A stretch of DNA of 64,000 nt from Cereibacter ovatus (GCF_900207575.1 NZ_OAOQ01000001.1:62001-126000), one strand, 5' to 3'. Positions 1 to 9,241 are shown, numbered from the stretch's first letter. The notes: generated by a model from the sequence alone, not told the origin. A program made the numbers and translations.

Positions 1-1
1 G

Positions 2-184
2 ACCATCGATTTCACCGTGGATTACCTGCGCTCGGGCCTGCCGCGCGATGCCTATGCCCGGGCGCGGGTGAACCGTTCGGGCCGCCGCTATGCCAGCGTT
101 CATGTCGAGGCATGGCAGGACAACCGCGCCCGGCCCATCGCGCAGGCCACCGGCCATTTCCTGATGCCGGATCGCGAGGGCTGA
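2..184 (+). CDS. PaaI/hotdog thioesterase family protein, C-terminal fragment
   Basis: Only the last 60 residues lie in the window; the start is upstream. The visible part (TIDFTVDYLR near the beginning, ending GHFLMPDREG) matches the last beta-strands of the hotdog fold of PaaI-type acyl-CoA thioesterases, where the T-x-D-F/L-x-V-D-Y-L-R segment is a family hallmark. Such proteins hydrolyse aromatic or medium-chain acyl-CoA in the cytosol. The exact substrate cannot be told from this fragment. The gene runs convergently into the TIGR02186 gene. Confidence 0.75.
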   Translation, partial: TIDFTVDYLRSGLPRDAYARARVNRSGRRYASVHVEAWQDNRARPIAQATGHFLMPDREG

Positions 185-187
185 CCG

Positions 188-217
188 GCGCCCCTCGGAC
201 CGGCTGCGCCGGGGCGC
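188..217. terminator. GC-rich inverted repeat between convergent genes
   Basis: GCGCCCC at 188-194 pairs with GGGGCGC at 211-217 around a 16-base loop. It sits in the 57-bp gap between the thioesterase stop and the convergent TIGR02186 stop, so a bidirectional terminator is plausible. No T-tract follows on either strand, so intrinsic termination is not established. Confidence 0.3.
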
Positions 218-241
218 GGCGCCTGCGGCCGCCCGCTGCGT

Positions 242-1000
242 TCAGCGCACGAAGCGGAACGCAGCCGAGGCGCTCCAGCCCGCCACCACGGCCAGAACCA
301 GTGACAAAAGCCCGTAGATCAGCGGCTTTTCATGGGCAAGCGCATGGATGAACCGCTCGATCCCGGCTTTCTGCACGCCGATCCGGTCTTCGAACATGTC
401 GACCACGCGGCCGTCGCGGGTCAGGAACACCCGCACGCGGTAATCGCCTTCGGTCAGGTTCACCGGAAGCTGGATGTCGGTGCGAAACAGCGTGCCCTTG
501 GTCAGCCGGACCGCGCCTTCCTGCATCGCATAAAGCCCCTCGGCCCGGCGGATGCGTTCCAGCGCCTCGATGAAAGCGGGGGAGTTCTCGGCCTGTGCGC
601 TGATGCCGATGGCGCGGATCGCCCGCGGGATCGAGATCTGGTGGCGCAGGTTGTCGGTTTCGGACAGCACACGCTCCAGCGGGCCGCTGGTGGCGACGGC
701 GTAAAAGCTGGGGGCGCGGCCGATGCGGACCTTTTCGCGGTTGATCCAGATGCCGAAGCGGCGTTCCTTCTTGCGCACCATCACCTGCGTCGGCGGGCCC
801 TGAACGGTGACGATCACCCCCAGCGCGCCGTCCGGCTGCGGGGTTTCGCGCTGCACCGCGCCATAGATCATGATCTCGGAGCCCTGAAAGTCCGCGGTGA
901 TCGACACCCGCGTTTCCGACAGGCCCAGCACGATCCGTTCCTCCTGCGCCAGCGCGGGCGCCGCGATCAGCATCGCCAGCAGCACAAGCGCGCGGATCAC
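242..1000 (-). CDS. TIGR02186 family membrane-anchored protein
   Basis: The 252-residue protein starts at a GTG that overlaps the stop of the upstream TauE-like gene by four bases (GTGA), so the two are translationally coupled. It has an N-terminal signal peptide (VIRALVLLAMLIAAPALAQ), a soluble beta-rich body beginning EERIVLGLSETRVSI, and one C-terminal transmembrane helix (PLIYGLLSLVLAVVAGW). From memory this is the alphaproteobacterial TIGR02186 family, usually found beside a TauE/SafE permease, as here. A periplasmic accessory role for the exporter is inferred; the biochemical function is unknown. Confidence 0.8.
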   Translation of the reverse strand: MIRALVLLAMLIAAPALAQEERIVLGLSETRVSITADFQGSEIMIYGAVQRETPQPDGALGVIVTVQGPPTQVMVRKKERRFGIWINREKVRIGRAPSFYAVATSGPLERVLSETDNLRHQISIPRAIRAIGISAQAENSPAFIEALERIRRAEGLYAMQEGAVRLTKGTLFRTDIQLPVNLTEGDYRVRVFLTRDGRVVDMFEDRIGVQKAGIERFIHALAHEKPLIYGLLSLVLAVVAGWSASAAFRFVR

Positions 1001-1908
1001 GGCAGCACCCCCGACAGGCTGTAGATCTCGGACGGGCGGAACAACAGGTCGGTGGCGATCTTGGCGCAGACCGCCAGCACCAGAAGCGCCAGCAGGATGC
1101 GCAACTGTTCGGCCCGCAGCCGGACCCCGATCCGCGCGCCGACCTGCGCGCCGATCACCCCGCCAAGGATCAGCAGCAGCGCCAGCGCCATGTCGACGGT
1201 CTGGCTGGTCACCGCATGCATCACGGTGGTGAAGGCGGTGACAAAGATGATCTGAAACAGCGAGGTGCCGATCACGATCTTGGTCGGCATCCCCAGCAGG
1301 TAGATCATCGCCGGCACCATGATGAAGCCTCCGCCCACCCCCATGATCGCGGCCAGAAATCCCACGAAGCCGCCCACCATCAGCGGCGGGATCACCGAGA
1401 TATACAGCCCCGAGGCGCGGAACTTCATCTTGAACGGCATCTTGTGCGCCCAGCCATGCTGACGCGAGCGTTTCACCGGCGCGTGTTTCGACCGCCGCAG
1501 CGTGCGCACGCTTTCCTGAAACATCAGCGTGCCGACAAGGCCCAGAAACAGCACATAGGACAGTTGCACGAACAGATCGACCTGCCCCAGCGTGTTCAGC
1601 CGGGCAAAGACCGCAACCCCGAAGGCCGATCCGACCACCCCCCCCGCCAGCAGCACCGATCCCATGCGGAAATCGACCGCCTTGCGTTTCAGTTGTGCCA
1701 GCACCCCCGACACCGACGAGGCCACCACCTGATTGGCCCCCGTCGCCACCGCCACAGCAGGCGGGATGCCGATGAAGAACAAGAGCGGCGTGATCAGGAA
1801 ACCGCCGCCCACACCGAACATGCCGGACATGAAGCCGACGATGCCGCCCAGCCCGAGCAGCAGGAAGATGTTTACGGAAACCTCGGCAATGGGCAGGTAA
1901 AGCTGCAT
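997..1908 (-). CDS. Sulfite exporter TauE/SafE family permease
   Basis: A 303-residue polytopic inner-membrane protein with two homologous halves, each opening with a Gly-rich helix: GMFGVGGGFLITP near residue 29 and AIMGVGGGFIMVP near residue 186. This G-x-G-G-G-F duplication is characteristic of the TauE/SafE (former DUF81) family, which exports or takes up sulfite, sulfonates or related organic anions. A basic cytoplasmic loop (RRSKHAPVKRSR) separates the halves. It is the first gene of a two-gene operon with the TIGR02186 protein. The substrate cannot be read from sequence. Confidence 0.88.
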   Translation of the reverse strand: MQLYLPIAEVSVNIFLLLGLGGIVGFMSGMFGVGGGFLITPLLFFIGIPPAVAVATGANQVVASSVSGVLAQLKRKAVDFRMGSVLLAGGVVGSAFGVAVFARLNTLGQVDLFVQLSYVLFLGLVGTLMFQESVRTLRRSKHAPVKRSRQHGWAHKMPFKMKFRASGLYISVIPPLMVGGFVGFLAAIMGVGGGFIMVPAMIYLLGMPTKIVIGTSLFQIIFVTAFTTVMHAVTSQTVDMALALLLILGGVIGAQVGARIGVRLRAEQLRILLALLVLAVCAKIATDLLFRPSEIYSLSGVLP

Positions 1909-2022
1909 CGGGGCCGGTCACTTTGGGAAAAGCTGGGGGGTGGAAGGCTTGGGGGGATAGGCTGTCCCCAAGACATGCGCGCGGCGCCCTGTCTTGTCAA
2001 ACAGCGGGCGGGGCAGGGGCCC

Positions 2023-2823
2023 TCATCGCAGCCGGCGCAGGAATTCGCGCAACAGCCGTTCCAGTTTGGCTGCGCCAAGGGGGGCCATGGCCTTGGTGTG
2101 GTCGTGGCTGATCGCCTCGTCCGACAGGCCCGCGCCCATGTTGGTGATGGTCGAGATCGCGGCGACCTTCAGCCCAAGGAAACGGGCAAGGATCACCTCG
2201 GGCACGGTGGACATGCCGACGGCATCGGCGCCCAGACGCTGGGCCATGCGGATCTCGGCCGGGGTCTCGAACGAGGGGCCGGAAAACCACGCATAGACGC
2301 CTTGGCCAAGGCCCACCCCGGCCGCCTCGGCGGCCGCAAGCAGGCCCGCGCGCAGTCCGGGGTCATGCGCATCGGTCATCGGCACGAAACGGGCATCCGT
2401 CCGCTCCCCGATCAGCGGATTGGCCCCCGCAAGGTTGATATGATCCGACAGCAGCATCAGGCTGCCCGGCGGCAGATCCGCCCGCAGGCTGCCGGCGGCA
2501 TTGGTGGCGATCAGCGCCTCGGCGCCAAGCTCCTTCAGCACCGCCAGCGGTACCCGCATCGCCGCCGCATCGCCGCTTTCGTAGTAATGCGCCCGCCCGC
2601 CCAGCACCGCGACCCGGACGCCTTCCAGATCGCCGATCACCAGTTGCGGATTGTGCCCCGAGACCGTCGCCTGCGGGAACCCCGGCAGATCCGCATAAGG
2701 CAGGGCCATGCCTTCTACCGCTTCGGCCAGATGGCCCAGCCCCGATCCAAGGATCAGCCCCAGCCGGACCGGCTGCGCCCCCGCCCGCGCCCGGATCAGA
2801 TCGGCAAGCATCTCGGGCGGCAT
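2023..2823 (-). CDS. punA: Purine nucleoside phosphorylase (class II, trimeric type)
   Basis: 266 residues. This family cleaves (deoxy)purine nucleosides with phosphate to the base and (deoxy)ribose 1-phosphate in the cytosol. Visible motifs are the phosphate-binding GSGLG (about 26-30), GRAHYYE, TNAAGS, FSGPSFETPAE, GMSTVPEV (substrate Glu region) and ITNMGAG carrying the base-contacting Asn. These fit the low-molecular-mass trimeric PNP family. The gene starts one base after the stop of the second nucleoside permease and is the last gene of that operon, which couples uptake to phosphorolysis. Confidence 0.92.
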   Translation of the reverse strand: MPPEMLADLIRARAGAQPVRLGLILGSGLGHLAEAVEGMALPYADLPGFPQATVSGHNPQLVIGDLEGVRVAVLGGRAHYYESGDAAAMRVPLAVLKELGAEALIATNAAGSLRADLPPGSLMLLSDHINLAGANPLIGERTDARFVPMTDAHDPGLRAGLLAAAEAAGVGLGQGVYAWFSGPSFETPAEIRMAQRLGADAVGMSTVPEVILARFLGLKVAAISTITNMGAGLSDEAISHDHTKAMAPLGAAKLERLLREFLRRLR

Positions 2824-2824
2824 G

Positions 2825-3790
2825 TCAGCGTTCCTTTACATAGGGTTGGCCGCCCGCGCGCGGCGGGATCGCCTTGCCGACGAATCCGGCAAGGATGACC
2901 ACGGTCAGAATGTAGGGCAATGCCTGCATGAACTGCACCGGAAGCGGCACTCCCCACAGGTCAAGCGACTGATAGCGGTTGGCGACCGCTTCCAGCAGGC
3001 CGAACAGCATCGTGGCCGCCAGCGCCTGCCACGGCCGCCATTTGGCAAAGATCAGCGCCGCCAGCGCGATGTAGCCACGCCCCGCCGTCATCTCTTTCAC
3101 GAAACCCGCCGACAGGCCGCAGGCCAGATAGGCGCCGGCAAGCCCGGTCAGAAGCCCGCAGATCGCCACCGCCGCATAGCGTATCCCCACGACCGAGACG
3201 CCCGCGGTATCGACTGCGGCCGGGTTCTCGCCCACCGCCCGCAGCCGCAGGCCGAACCGGGTGCGATACAGCAGCCACCACGACAGGGGCACCAGCGCAA
3301 AGGCCAGATAGACCAGCGCCGTATGGCCCGAGATCAGCTCGGCATAGATCAGGCCCAGCACCGGCACCTCGCGCAGCTCCTGCGCGAAGGGCAGGGTGAT
3401 CGGCTGAAACCGCGCCGCCCCTTCCAGCGAGGGCGTCCGCCCCCCCAGCGCGAACCAGTACTGCCCCAGCAGCACCGTCAGACCCGAGGCCAGAAAGTTG
3501 ATCGCCACCCCCGAAATCAACTGGTTGCCCCGGAACGTGATCGAGGCCAGCCCATGGATCGCCGACATCATCAGCGCGGCCACCAGCCCCGCCAGCACCC
3601 CCAGCCAGACCGATCCGGTGACGAAGGCCACCGCCGCCGACAGAAAGGCCGCCGACAGCATCTTGCCCTCAAGCCCGATATCGAAGATGCCGGCGCGTTC
3701 CGAAAACAGCCCCGCAAGGCAGGCCAGCAGCAAGGGCGTGCCCAGCCGGATCATCGAATCAAGGATTTGCAGGGCGGTCGGCAGATCCAT
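2825..3790 (-). CDS. Nucleoside ABC transporter permease (second subunit)
   Basis: 321 residues with about eight to nine hydrophobic helices. The segment ERAGIFDIGLEGKML near the N-terminus and the loop FGLRLRAVGENPAAVDTAGV are typical of the BPD_transp_2 permeases that work with BMP-family binding proteins (NupQ/BmpC-type). The ATG overlaps the upstream permease stop by one base (TGATG), which fixes the start at MDLPTALQ rather than a longer in-frame reading. It forms the membrane channel together with the preceding permease. Confidence 0.9.
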   Translation of the reverse strand: MDLPTALQILDSMIRLGTPLLLACLAGLFSERAGIFDIGLEGKMLSAAFLSAAVAFVTGSVWLGVLAGLVAALMMSAIHGLASITFRGNQLISGVAINFLASGLTVLLGQYWFALGGRTPSLEGAARFQPITLPFAQELREVPVLGLIYAELISGHTALVYLAFALVPLSWWLLYRTRFGLRLRAVGENPAAVDTAGVSVVGIRYAAVAICGLLTGLAGAYLACGLSAGFVKEMTAGRGYIALAALIFAKWRPWQALAATMLFGLLEAVANRYQSLDLWGVPLPVQFMQALPYILTVVILAGFVGKAIPPRAGGQPYVKER

Positions 3791-4884
3791 CACTTCGCCC
3801 CCTTGCGCAGACGCAGGAACAGCGCCTCGACCGGCTGGCGCACCATGTTGTCGAGCGCCCCGGTGAACAGGATCACCAGCGCCTGAATGACGGTGATCAA
3901 CTCGCGCGGGATCGAGGTCCACAGCGCCAGTTCCGCCCCGCCCTGATACAGAAAGCCAAACAGCAGCGCCGCCAGCAGCACGCCGAACGGATGGCTGCGC
4001 CCCATCAGCGCCACCGCAATGCCGATGAAGCCCGCCCCCTCGACCGCGTTCAGCATCAGACGCTCGGCCTCGCCCATCACGTTGTTGATGGCCATCAGCC
4101 CGGCCAGCGCGCCGGACACCAGCATCGCCAGCATGGTGATGCGCACCGGCGAAATCCCGGCATAGACCGCGGCGCGATCGGACTTGCCGAAGGCGCGGAT
4201 TTCATAGCCTGCGCGCGTTCGCCATATCAGCAGCCAGACCGCGACGCAGGCGGCCAGCGCCACGAACAGGCTGACATTGGCCGGAGTGCTGCGCGAAAAC
4301 GGGATGCCGATGGCGCCAAGGATCTCGCCCAGCGTCGGCAGGTTGGTGGCACCGGGAAAGCGCGCGGTGGCGGGGTCCATGCTGCCGGTGGGGCGCAGCA
4401 CGTTGACCAGAACGTAATTCAGCACCGCTGCGGCGATGAAGTTGAACATGATCGTGGTGATGACGACATGGCTGCCGCGCCGAGCCTGAAGCCAGCCCGG
4501 CAGCGCCGCCCACAGCGCGCCGAAGGCCGCGCCCGCCGCCATGGCCCCGATCAGCGCCAGCGACCAGTGCGGCCATGGCACGAACAGGCAGGCCAGCGCC
4601 ACGCCAAGGCCCCCCAGCGTCGCCTGCCCCTCGCCGCCGATGTTGAACAGGCCGGCATGGAACGCCACCGCCACCGCCAGCCCGGTGAAGATGAAGTTGG
4701 TGGCATAATACAGCGTATAGCCCCACCCATAGCTGGAGCCGAGCGCCCCCGTCACCATCAGCGTCATCGCCTCGACCGGGCTTTCCCCGATGGCAAGGAT
4801 CACCCCGGACGAAATCGCAAAGGCGATCAGAACCGAGATCAGCGGCACCACGATCGCATCGGCCCACCCCGGCATCGCGTTCAT
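3790..4884 (-). CDS. Nucleoside ABC transporter permease (first subunit)
   Basis: 364 residues, starting MNAMPGWADAIVVPLISV, with multiple transmembrane helices and the family segment AGLFNIGGEGQATLGGLGVAL, plus YEIRAFGKSDRAAVYAGI on the cytoplasmic coupling loop. This matches the NupP/BmpB-type permease of BMP-dependent nucleoside importers. The ATG lies exactly at the end of the ATPase gene, whose stop overlaps it, so translation is probably coupled. It pairs with the shorter second permease to form the heterodimeric channel. Confidence 0.9.
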   Translation of the reverse strand: MNAMPGWADAIVVPLISVLIAFAISSGVILAIGESPVEAMTLMVTGALGSSYGWGYTLYYATNFIFTGLAVAVAFHAGLFNIGGEGQATLGGLGVALACLFVPWPHWSLALIGAMAAGAAFGALWAALPGWLQARRGSHVVITTIMFNFIAAAVLNYVLVNVLRPTGSMDPATARFPGATNLPTLGEILGAIGIPFSRSTPANVSLFVALAACVAVWLLIWRTRAGYEIRAFGKSDRAAVYAGISPVRITMLAMLVSGALAGLMAINNVMGEAERLMLNAVEGAGFIGIAVALMGRSHPFGVLLAALLFGFLYQGGAELALWTSIPRELITVIQALVILFTGALDNMVRQPVEALFLRLRKGAK

Positions 4885-6452
4885 CAGGCGGCCCCCTTGT
4901 CGTCATCCACACCCGCCATCAGCAGACCCAACGCGCGCTCGGATGTGGTGGCGGGGTCGCGGACCCCCATGATCCGGCCATCGAACATCACCGCGATCCG
5001 GTCGGACAGGCCAAGGATCTCGTCCAGCTCCACACTGACCAGAAGCACCGCCTTGCCGGCATCGCGCAGCCGCACGATCTGCTGATGAATGAACTCGATC
5101 GCGCCGATATCCACCCCTCGCGTCGGCTGGCCGATCAGCAGCAGGTCGGGGTTGCGTTCGATCTCGCGCGCAAGGATCAGCTTCTGCTGGTTCCCGCCCG
5201 AAAAGCTTTTCGCCGGCAGGTCGCAGATCGGCGGCCGCACGTCAAAACGCGCCATCTTGCCCGCGCAATCCGCGCGCAGCGCGTCATTGTCCATCAACGG
5301 CCCGCGCCGATACCGCGGGTCGCCCTGATAGCCGAAGGCCACGTTTTCCCATGCGGTGAAATCCATGATCATGCCAAGGTTCTGACGATCCTCGGGGACA
5401 TGGGCGATGCCGGCCTTGCGTCGGGCATGGCCGTTGCAGCCGCGCCCCGACAGGTCCAACGCCCGCCCGTTCAGCCGCACATGGCCGGTGCCGCGGGCAA
5501 TGCCGCCCAGCACATCAAGCAGATCCGACTGACCGTTGCCCGCAACCCCCGCAATCCCGAGGATCTCGCCCGCGCGCACCGTCAGACTGACCCCTTTCAG
5601 CCGCTCGATGCCATGCGCATCGCAGACGCGCAGATCTTCGACCTCCAGCACCGTGCGGCCGGGGCGGGCAGGGCCCTTTTCGACCCGCGACAACACCTTG
5701 CGGCCCACCATCAACTCGGCCAGCGCCTCGGGGCTGGTGTCGGCGGTGCGCATCGTGGCCACCATCTCGCCGCGGCGCATGACGCTGACATGATCGGTGA
5801 TGTCCATGATCTCGCGCAGCTTGTGGGTGATCAGGATGATGGTCTTGCCCCGCTCGCTCAGACCGCGCAGGATACGGAACAGATGGTTGGCCTCGGCCGG
5901 GGTCAAGACGCCGGTCGGCTCGTCCAGAATCAGGATCTCGGCCTGCCGATACAGCGCCTTCAGGATCTCGACCCGCTGCTGATGGCCGACCGAAAGATCC
6001 TCGACCAGCGCATCCGGGTCCACCTCCAGCTCATGTTCCCGTGCCAGCGCCTGAAGCGCCCGCCGCGCCTTGGCCAGCGAGGGCCCAAGCCGCGCGCCGT
6101 CCTCGGCGCCGAGGATCACGTTTTCCAGCACGGTGAAATTCGGCACCAGCTTGAAATGCTGGAACACCATGCCGATGCCGGCCCGGATCGCGGCCTGGCT
6201 GTCGGGGATCGGCGTGGGGCTGCCGCCGATCAGGATCTGCCCCGCATCGGCGCGATAAAAGCCATAGAGGATCGACATCAGCGTGGATTTGCCCGCGCCA
6301 TTCTCGCCCACGATGCCGTGGATCGTGCCGCGGGCGACCTGTAGACAGATGTCACGATTGGCCTGCACCGGACCGAACGCCTTCGAGATGCCCCGAAGCT
6401 CGATGGCGAAAGGGGCGGCGCCCGGCCGCCCCGCTGCCACATCGGCCTCCAT
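4884..6452 (-). CDS. Nucleoside ABC transporter, tandem ATP-binding protein
   Basis: 522 residues with two ABC ATPase domains in one chain, as in RbsA/NupO proteins. Domain 1 has Walker A GENGAGKST, the Q-loop near GMVFQHFKLVP, signature LSVGHQQR and Walker B LILDEPTGVL. Domain 2 has a degenerate Walker A (GVAGNGQSD) but a canonical signature FSGGNQQK, the usual asymmetry in this family. The ATG directly follows the BMP protein stop. It energises import through the two downstream permeases. Confidence 0.92.
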   Translation of the reverse strand: MEADVAAGRPGAAPFAIELRGISKAFGPVQANRDICLQVARGTIHGIVGENGAGKSTLMSILYGFYRADAGQILIGGSPTPIPDSQAAIRAGIGMVFQHFKLVPNFTVLENVILGAEDGARLGPSLAKARRALQALAREHELEVDPDALVEDLSVGHQQRVEILKALYRQAEILILDEPTGVLTPAEANHLFRILRGLSERGKTIILITHKLREIMDITDHVSVMRRGEMVATMRTADTSPEALAELMVGRKVLSRVEKGPARPGRTVLEVEDLRVCDAHGIERLKGVSLTVRAGEILGIAGVAGNGQSDLLDVLGGIARGTGHVRLNGRALDLSGRGCNGHARRKAGIAHVPEDRQNLGMIMDFTAWENVAFGYQGDPRYRRGPLMDNDALRADCAGKMARFDVRPPICDLPAKSFSGGNQQKLILAREIERNPDLLLIGQPTRGVDIGAIEFIHQQIVRLRDAGKAVLLVSVELDEILGLSDRIAVMFDGRIMGVRDPATTSERALGLLMAGVDDDKGAA

Positions 6453-7448
6453 TCAGAACGACGCGGCGGGGCAGGTGTTGTCGGTCATGTAGTCGTGAAC
6501 AGGCGTCTCGCCCGATTTGATCCGGGCGGCGGCCTCGTCCACGGCGGCCTTCATCTCGGCGGTCACCAGCGCGGCGTTGTGCTCGTCCAGCGCATAGCCC
6601 ACGCCGTCGCCCTTCAGATCGGCCAAGACCGTCCCGGTTTCGATCGCGGCGCCTGCCGCAAAGGCATCATGCACCGCGATATCCACCCGCTTGATCATCG
6701 AGGTCAGCACCTTGCCCGGATGCAGGTGGTTCTGGTTGCTGTCGACCCCGATCGACAGGATGTTCTCGTCGGCCGCAGCCTGCAACACGCCAAGACCGGT
6801 CGAGCCCGCCGCGGCATAGATCACATCCGCCCCCTGCGAGATCTGCGAACGCGCCAGTTCCGCCCCCTTCACCGGATCGGCCCAGGCGGCGGGTGTGGTG
6901 CCGGTCATGTTGATGACCACCGTTGCATCCGGCTTCACCGCCTTCACACCCTGCGCATAGCCACAGGCGAACTTGCGGATCAGCGGAATGTCCATCCCGC
7001 CGACAAAGCCCACCGTTCCCGATTTCGACGCCATCGCCGCCATCATGCCGACAAGGTAAGAGCCCTGATGTTCCGAAAAGATCACCGAGCGGACATTCGG
7101 CTGTTCCACCACCGCATCAATGATGGCAAAGCGCGTGTCAGGATAGTCCGGCGCCACCTCGTTCAGCACGTCGCCAAAGGCAAAACCCGTCATCACGATC
7201 GGATTCGCGCCCGTCTCGGCCAGCCGCCTCAGCGCCTGTTCGCGCTGGGCCTCGGACTGCATCTCAAGTTCCTTGTAGCTGCCGCCGGTCTCCTGCACCC
7301 AGCGTTGCGCCCCGTTATAGGCCGCCTCGTTGAACGACTTGTCGAACTTGCCGCCCAGATCGAAGATCAACGCCGGATCGGCCAGCGCGCCCGCTGCGGA
7401 AAGCGCAAACGCGGCCGCACTGCCGGCAAGGGTTCTGATACGGATCAT
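6453..7448 (-). CDS. BMP family nucleoside-binding periplasmic protein
   Basis: 331 residues beginning MIRIRTLAGSAAAFALS, a Sec signal peptide ending near ALADPAL. The mature part has the family opening DLGGKFDKSFNEAAYNGAQRW and the ligand-cleft segments FVGGMDIPLIRKFACGY and AAGSTGLGVLQAA. No lipobox Cys is present, so it is a soluble periplasmic binding protein rather than a lipoprotein. The start is supported by GGGAG five bases upstream. It is the first gene of the five-gene nucleoside uptake and phosphorolysis operon, so the operon promoter should lie in 7449-7599. Confidence 0.92.
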   Translation of the reverse strand: MIRIRTLAGSAAAFALSAAGALADPALIFDLGGKFDKSFNEAAYNGAQRWVQETGGSYKELEMQSEAQREQALRRLAETGANPIVMTGFAFGDVLNEVAPDYPDTRFAIIDAVVEQPNVRSVIFSEHQGSYLVGMMAAMASKSGTVGFVGGMDIPLIRKFACGYAQGVKAVKPDATVVINMTGTTPAAWADPVKGAELARSQISQGADVIYAAAGSTGLGVLQAAADENILSIGVDSNQNHLHPGKVLTSMIKRVDIAVHDAFAAGAAIETGTVLADLKGDGVGYALDEHNAALVTAEMKAAVDEAAARIKSGETPVHDYMTDNTCPAASF

Positions 7449-7599
7449 GAAGCTCTCCCGGTTGTGTCTGTGTCGCGCGGCCGGCCATTCGGCTGTCCGT
7501 TCGCGGCAGCTTCGGGTCCAATCTAGGGCCGAAGCCCCGGACTGGGTCAACAGGATTCTGCGAGGCAGGCCCAAGACTTCCCGCCCCGTGCCCACCGCG

Positions 7600-8013
7600 T
7601 CAGGACAGCGCCCGGACCATCACCAGCGCATCCCCCCGTGCCCCCTCCGGCGTTGCGAAATAGCCGCGCCGCCGACCGGCCGCGACAAAGCCCGCGCCGC
7701 AGTAAAGCGCGATGGCCGCGGCATTGTCCGCCGCAACCTCAAGAAAGGCGTGATCCGCCCCCCGCGCCGCCGCCTCTGCCAGAAACGCGCCGACCAGACG
7801 CCGTCCCAGCCCCCGCCGCCGCGCCTCGGGCGCCACGGCCAGCGTCAGAATCTCGGCCTCGCCCGCGACGGCCCGACCCAGCAGGAAACCGCCAGGTTCC
7901 GCCAGCAGGAACACCGTCGCATCCGCCAGCAGGGCCGCAAACTCGGCCGCGGACCAAGGCCGGGGCGTGACGAAAACACGCCCATGCACCGCGGCCAGCG
8001 CGGCAGGGGTCAC
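7600..8013 (-). CDS. rimI: GNAT N-acetyltransferase, RimI-like
   Basis: 137 residues starting at a GTG whose bases overlap the TsaB stop (GTGA). It carries acetyl-CoA binding motif A (VAPEARRRGLGRRLV) and the later NAAAIALYCGAGF segment of RimI-type ribosomal-protein S18 alanine N-acetyltransferases. The tsaB-rimI order is a conserved bacterial pair, which supports the assignment over a generic GNAT enzyme. It acts in the cytosol on the N-terminus of S18 or related targets. Substrate specificity is inferred from context. Confidence 0.82.
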   Translation of the reverse strand: MTPAALAAVHGRVFVTPRPWSAAEFAALLADATVFLLAEPGGFLLGRAVAGEAEILTLAVAPEARRRGLGRRLVGAFLAEAAARGADHAFLEVAADNAAAIALYCGAGFVAAGRRRGYFATPEGARGDALVMVRALS

Positions 8014-8618
8014 AGGATCACCGGCGGCGGATCGGCCGCCGGCGCCGCATCCGCCCCGCGCAGATAGAACGGCGCCGGCCGCGGCTGCGCGGTGCCCAGC
8101 CGGCCAAGCGCCACCCGCCCGATCGCCTCGGCCAAAGGATAGGCGGGCGCCACCACATCGGCAAACGCCCCGCTTCCCACCTGCCGGGGCGAACACACCG
8201 AAAGCCCGTCGACCGAGGCGATCCGCGCGGCCAGCCTCCCGTCTTGCAGATAGACCTCGCCGCGCCGCGCCGCCTCGATCACCGCGACCGGCGCGGGAAG
8301 ATCCAGTGCCAGCGCCTCGAACCGCGTGACGCCGATGGCCGGTATCCCCAGCGACAAGGACAGCCCCCGCGCCGCCGCCACGGCAATCCGAACCCCGGTG
8401 AAATTGCCCGGTCCGGTGCCCACCGCCAGCGCCCCAAGGGCCGCCCAGCCAATTCCCCCTTCGGCCAAGACCTCATCCAGCAAGGGGATCAACCGCTCGG
8501 CCTGCCCCTTCTCCATCGCCTCATGCCGCAGCACGACCAGACGCCCACCACAGAGCAAAGCGGCCGCGCAATGCGCGGCCGATGTGTCGAACGCCAGAAC
8601 GAAATGCTCAGGCCGCAA
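8010..8618 (-). CDS. tsaB: tRNA threonylcarbamoyladenosine biosynthesis protein TsaB
   Basis: 202 residues with the ASKHA-like N-terminal fold: LAFDTSAAHCAAALL at the start and GTGPGNFTGVRIAVAAARGL around residues 67-86, both diagnostic of TsaB. TsaB works with TsaD and TsaE to place t6A at position 37 of ANN-decoding tRNAs. The gene overlaps the NifU-type gene by 11 bases and rimI by 4, forming a tight three-gene unit. It is slightly shorter than the roughly 230 residues of enterobacterial TsaB, with a low-complexity Ala/Pro tail. Confidence 0.9.
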   Translation of the reverse strand: MRPEHFVLAFDTSAAHCAAALLCGGRLVVLRHEAMEKGQAERLIPLLDEVLAEGGIGWAALGALAVGTGPGNFTGVRIAVAAARGLSLSLGIPAIGVTRFEALALDLPAPVAVIEAARRGEVYLQDGRLAARIASVDGLSVCSPRQVGSGAFADVVAPAYPLAEAIGRVALGRLGTAQPRPAPFYLRGADAAPAADPPPVIL

Positions 8619-9168
8619 CCGGACGAACCTCCAACACTTCGGGAATGTAATGCCGCAGCAGGTTCTCGATCCCCATCTTCAGCGTCAGCGTCGAGGACGG
8701 ACAGCCCGCACAGGCCCCCTGCATGTGCAGATAGACAATGCCGCGATCGAACCCGTGGAAGGTGATGTCGCCACCATCCTGCGCCACCGCGGGCCGAACC
8801 CGGGTGTCCAGCAACTCCTTGATCTGCCGCACGACATCCGCATCCGGTCCCTCATGCGCCGCATGACCCGAGGCCGCCTGCTCGCCCTCGATCACCGGCG
8901 CGCCGGACTGGTAATGCTCCATGATCGCACCAAGGATCGCCGGCTTGATATGATCCCAGTCGACCGTATCCGCCTTCGTCACGGTCACGAAATCGGTGCC
9001 GAAGAACACCGCCGCAACCCCGCCCGCCGCAAAGATGCGCCGCGCCAAGGGGGATCCCGCTGCCGCCTCGGCGCTGGCGAAATCGGCTGTCCCCGCCTCC
9101 AGCACCGTCTGACCGGGCAGGAATTTCAGGGTCGCCGGGTTCGGCGTGGATTCAGTCTGGATGAACAT
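8608..9168 (-). CDS. NifU family Fe-S scaffold/carrier protein
   Basis: 186 residues. The N-terminal Nfu_N domain begins MFIQTESTPNPATLKFLPG. The C-terminal NifU domain contains the cluster-binding Cys pair in GACAGCPSSTLTLKMGIE. This two-domain layout is typical of alphaproteobacterial and mitochondrial Nfu proteins that deliver [4Fe-4S] clusters to client enzymes. The start is set by GGAGG a few bases upstream of the ATG at 9168, which excludes a longer in-frame reading. It is the first gene of the nfu-tsaB-rimI unit. Confidence 0.92.
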   Translation of the reverse strand: MFIQTESTPNPATLKFLPGQTVLEAGTADFASAEAAAGSPLARRIFAAGGVAAVFFGTDFVTVTKADTVDWDHIKPAILGAIMEHYQSGAPVIEGEQAASGHAAHEGPDADVVRQIKELLDTRVRPAVAQDGGDITFHGFDRGIVYLHMQGACAGCPSSTLTLKMGIENLLRHYIPEVLEVRPVAA

Positions 9169-9241
9169 GGGGCAGCCTCCGCGATCAGCCCCCGATATGC
9201 GCCCGACCACCCCCGAAGTCAAGAAACCGGCCGGCGCCGCT

